A DNA stretch of 64,000 nt, from positions 34,771-98,770 of the forward strand of contig JBFWSW010000009.1 of the NCBI GenBank assembly GCA_050248155.1, read 5' to 3'. Each line of letters opens with the position of its first letter. The first letter of the stretch is position 1. The DNA is from VFMC01 sp050248155 (GTDB taxonomy: Bacteria; Actinomycetota; Acidimicrobiia; Acidimicrobiales; Ilumatobacteraceae). The notes beneath the pieces are model-generated. The model had not been told where the DNA came from, did not search any database, and was given only the letters and a program-made list of their open reading frames with translations. A program made the position numbers and the translations under genes. Shown here in pieces: positions 62,987 through 64,000 of this stretch.

Positions 62987-63571
62987 TCAACCGTCGCCAC
63001 GACGGGGCTTGCGGCCGAACACCTCGCGCACCATCGGCTCGAAGTGCTCGAGCGGCAGCGTGTCGTAGTCGGGGTCGAACGCGGTCTGATCCCATTCGTC
63101 GGCGAACTGCGCGGCGAGCTCGTAGGCCGGATGATCCTGGTGCTTCAGCCGCATCATCGGGTCGAGTCCCATGCGTGCGTAGTAGTGCAGACCCTGGAAG
63201 TCCTGGTGGACCTTCACGACCCAGTACGCCTCGGGCGAGACCCACGGCCTGATCATCTCGGCCGCGATTGCCGGATGGTTCGAGTTGCTGATCGTCTTAC
63301 CGATGTCGTGGCACAGCGACGCCACGATCATGTCGACGCTCGCGCCGCCGCGCTCGGCTCGTGTCGCCGTCTGCAGGCTGTGCTGCAGTTGATCGATCGC
63401 GAACCCCTGGTGCAGCGACTCCATCGAGCGGAGCAGGGCGAGGATGCGATCGGGGACCTGCTCGAGGTCCTCGTCGAGGTGCGACTCGACGTAGGTCATG
63501 TACTCGGAGCTGAACTCCGACATGCTGGGGCCGATCGGGCCGTCGAAGTCGACGTCGAGTCGTACGGTCAT
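62987..63571 (-). CDS. HD-domain protein, PhnZ/diiron-oxygenase-like
   Basis: The 194-residue protein has His in LQHSLQTATRAERGGAS near residue 64, the HD doublet in ASLCHDIGKTISNSNHP near 88, and a later VKVHQDFQGLHYY near 118, forming a diiron-type HD site. The spacing resembles PhnZ, an oxygenase that cleaves C-P bonds, but the Tyr/Glu pair PhnZ uses (in a YxGE context) is not evident; HQGF is in that place. A phosphohydrolase role is also possible. GAGGAG precedes ATG 63571 by six bases. Confidence 0.85.
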   Translation of the reverse strand: MTVRLDVDFDGPIGPSMSEFSSEYMTYVESHLDEDLEQVPDRILALLRSMESLHQGFAIDQLQHSLQTATRAERGGASVDMIVASLCHDIGKTISNSNHPAIAAEMIRPWVSPEAYWVVKVHQDFQGLHYYARMGLDPMMRLKHQDHPAYELAAQFADEWDQTAFDPDYDTLPLEHFEPMVREVFGRKPRRGDG

Positions 63572-63614
63572 CGTGGTCTCCTCTGCGCAGTTCTGAACAT
63601 GGACGGGATGTGGG

Positions 63615-64000
63615 TCAGCGGTCGCCGACGAACCGGTCGGGAAGGCCGCCGACGGTGCCGGCGACGCGGGCGCCGGGTGGGCGGTACGGGTGCTGTGCGA
63701 CGGCGTGCTCGTCGAGCTCGACACCGAGGCCCGGCGCGGTGGGCACGGTGAGGCAGCCATCCACGATCGACTCGACGTCGAACGCCGTGCGCCCCCCGAA
63801 GGTCGACCACGAGGGCGCCAGCGTCGGCGGGTACTCGATCAGCCGGATCGCCGGCACCGACGCAGCGAGGTGGAGGTTCGCGGCGAGCGAGACCGGCCCG
63901 GCGCACACGTGCGGCACCACGCGCACGCCGAAGGGAACGGCGGCCTGCGCCATGCGTCGGGCCTCGGCCAGCCCGCCACAGGTGGACGCATCGGGTTGCA
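63615..64000 (-). CDS. Enolase-superfamily (mandelate racemase/muconate lactonising-like) enzyme, 5' part outside window
   Basis: Only the last 128 residues are in the window. The frame is open at the window edge and contains QPDASTCGGLAEARRM, then VVPHVCAGPVSLAANLHLA and PTAPGLGVELDEHAV, the C-terminal signatures of mandelate-racemase-type enzymes. HVCAGP carries the probable catalytic His. These enzymes abstract a proton next to a carboxylate, often in sugar-acid or aromatic catabolism. It is transcribed towards the HD gene with 43 bases between, so probably in one operon. Confidence 0.88.
   Translation of the reverse strand, partial: QPDASTCGGLAEARRMAQAAVPFGVRVVPHVCAGPVSLAANLHLAASVPAIRLIEYPPTLAPSWSTFGGRTAFDVESIVDGCLTVPTAPGLGVELDEHAVAQHPYRPPGARVAGTVGGLPDRFVGDR

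Overview
The window is very GC-rich, gene-dense DNA with strong G/C preference at third codon positions, many GTG starts and frequent 4-base start/stop overlaps. An actinobacterium is the likely source. Support comes from a dnaK-grpE-dnaJ-hspR operon with a HAIR-like operator, an Lsr2-type DNA-binding tail on a nuclease, an F420-type luciferase-like oxidoreductase, an EtfD-like membrane Fe-S protein, and a SigK/RskA-like pair facing a fasciclin lipoprotein. A member of Acidimicrobiia is my best guess from the overall protein flavour, but that is inference. Many genes show a TANNNT-like hexamer 6-7 bases before the start codon, the arrangement expected for leaderless mRNAs.

Layout. 1-9.2 kb: an incomplete carbohydrate-active-like protein, a ParA-like ATPase overlapping a CYTH/CHAD protein, a NUDIX hydrolase, a secreted S33 peptidase, an ERCC4-Lsr2 nuclease, a lipoprotein, and a GNAT gene split by an in-frame TGA. 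9.3-14.8 kb: a large LuxR/LAL regulator, a small unknown protein, an HtrA-like lipoprotein protease and a second lipoprotein. 14.8-15.8 kb: a decayed flavin-oxidase-like fragment, a PhD/RelE-type toxin-antitoxin pair and tRNA-Gly(CCC). 15.8-21.4 kb: VOC protein, dcd, the EtfD-like oxidoreductase, a cyclic-nucleotide-binding protein and gpmI. 21.4-23.7 kb: a ParDE-type pair and an ECF sigma factor with its membrane partner. 23.7-28.2 kb: GNAT, then an overlapping M14 carboxypeptidase / maltokinase-like kinase / SIS operon. 28.2-33.4 kb: D-aminoacylase-type amidohydrolase, LLM oxidoreductase, small membrane protein, and an MFS exporter divergent from a TetR regulator across a palindromic operator. 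33.5-40 kb: the heat-shock operon and a MASE1-GGDEF-EAL protein.

40-64 kb is rich in catabolic-type enzymes. Block A (42.5-48.7 kb) has NDH-2, a Rieske oxygenase, an ATZ/TRZ-type amidohydrolase, two VOC proteins, a SnoaL-like protein and an aldo/keto reductase. Block B (58.7-64 kb) has two further amidohydrolases around a methyltransferase, a VOC protein, an HD-domain protein and the end of an enolase-superfamily enzyme. One amidohydrolase and one VOC protein of each block are clearly paralogous between blocks, so the two may serve related pathways; the substrate cannot be read from sequence. Between them lie a secreted repeat/SGNH protein, DUF4389 and GerW-like genes, the sigma/anti-sigma/fasciclin cluster and an ABC transporter of the MacB/FtsX type.

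No CRISPR array, insertion sequence, rRNA or replication origin was seen, and no gene-free stretch exceeds about 250 bases.
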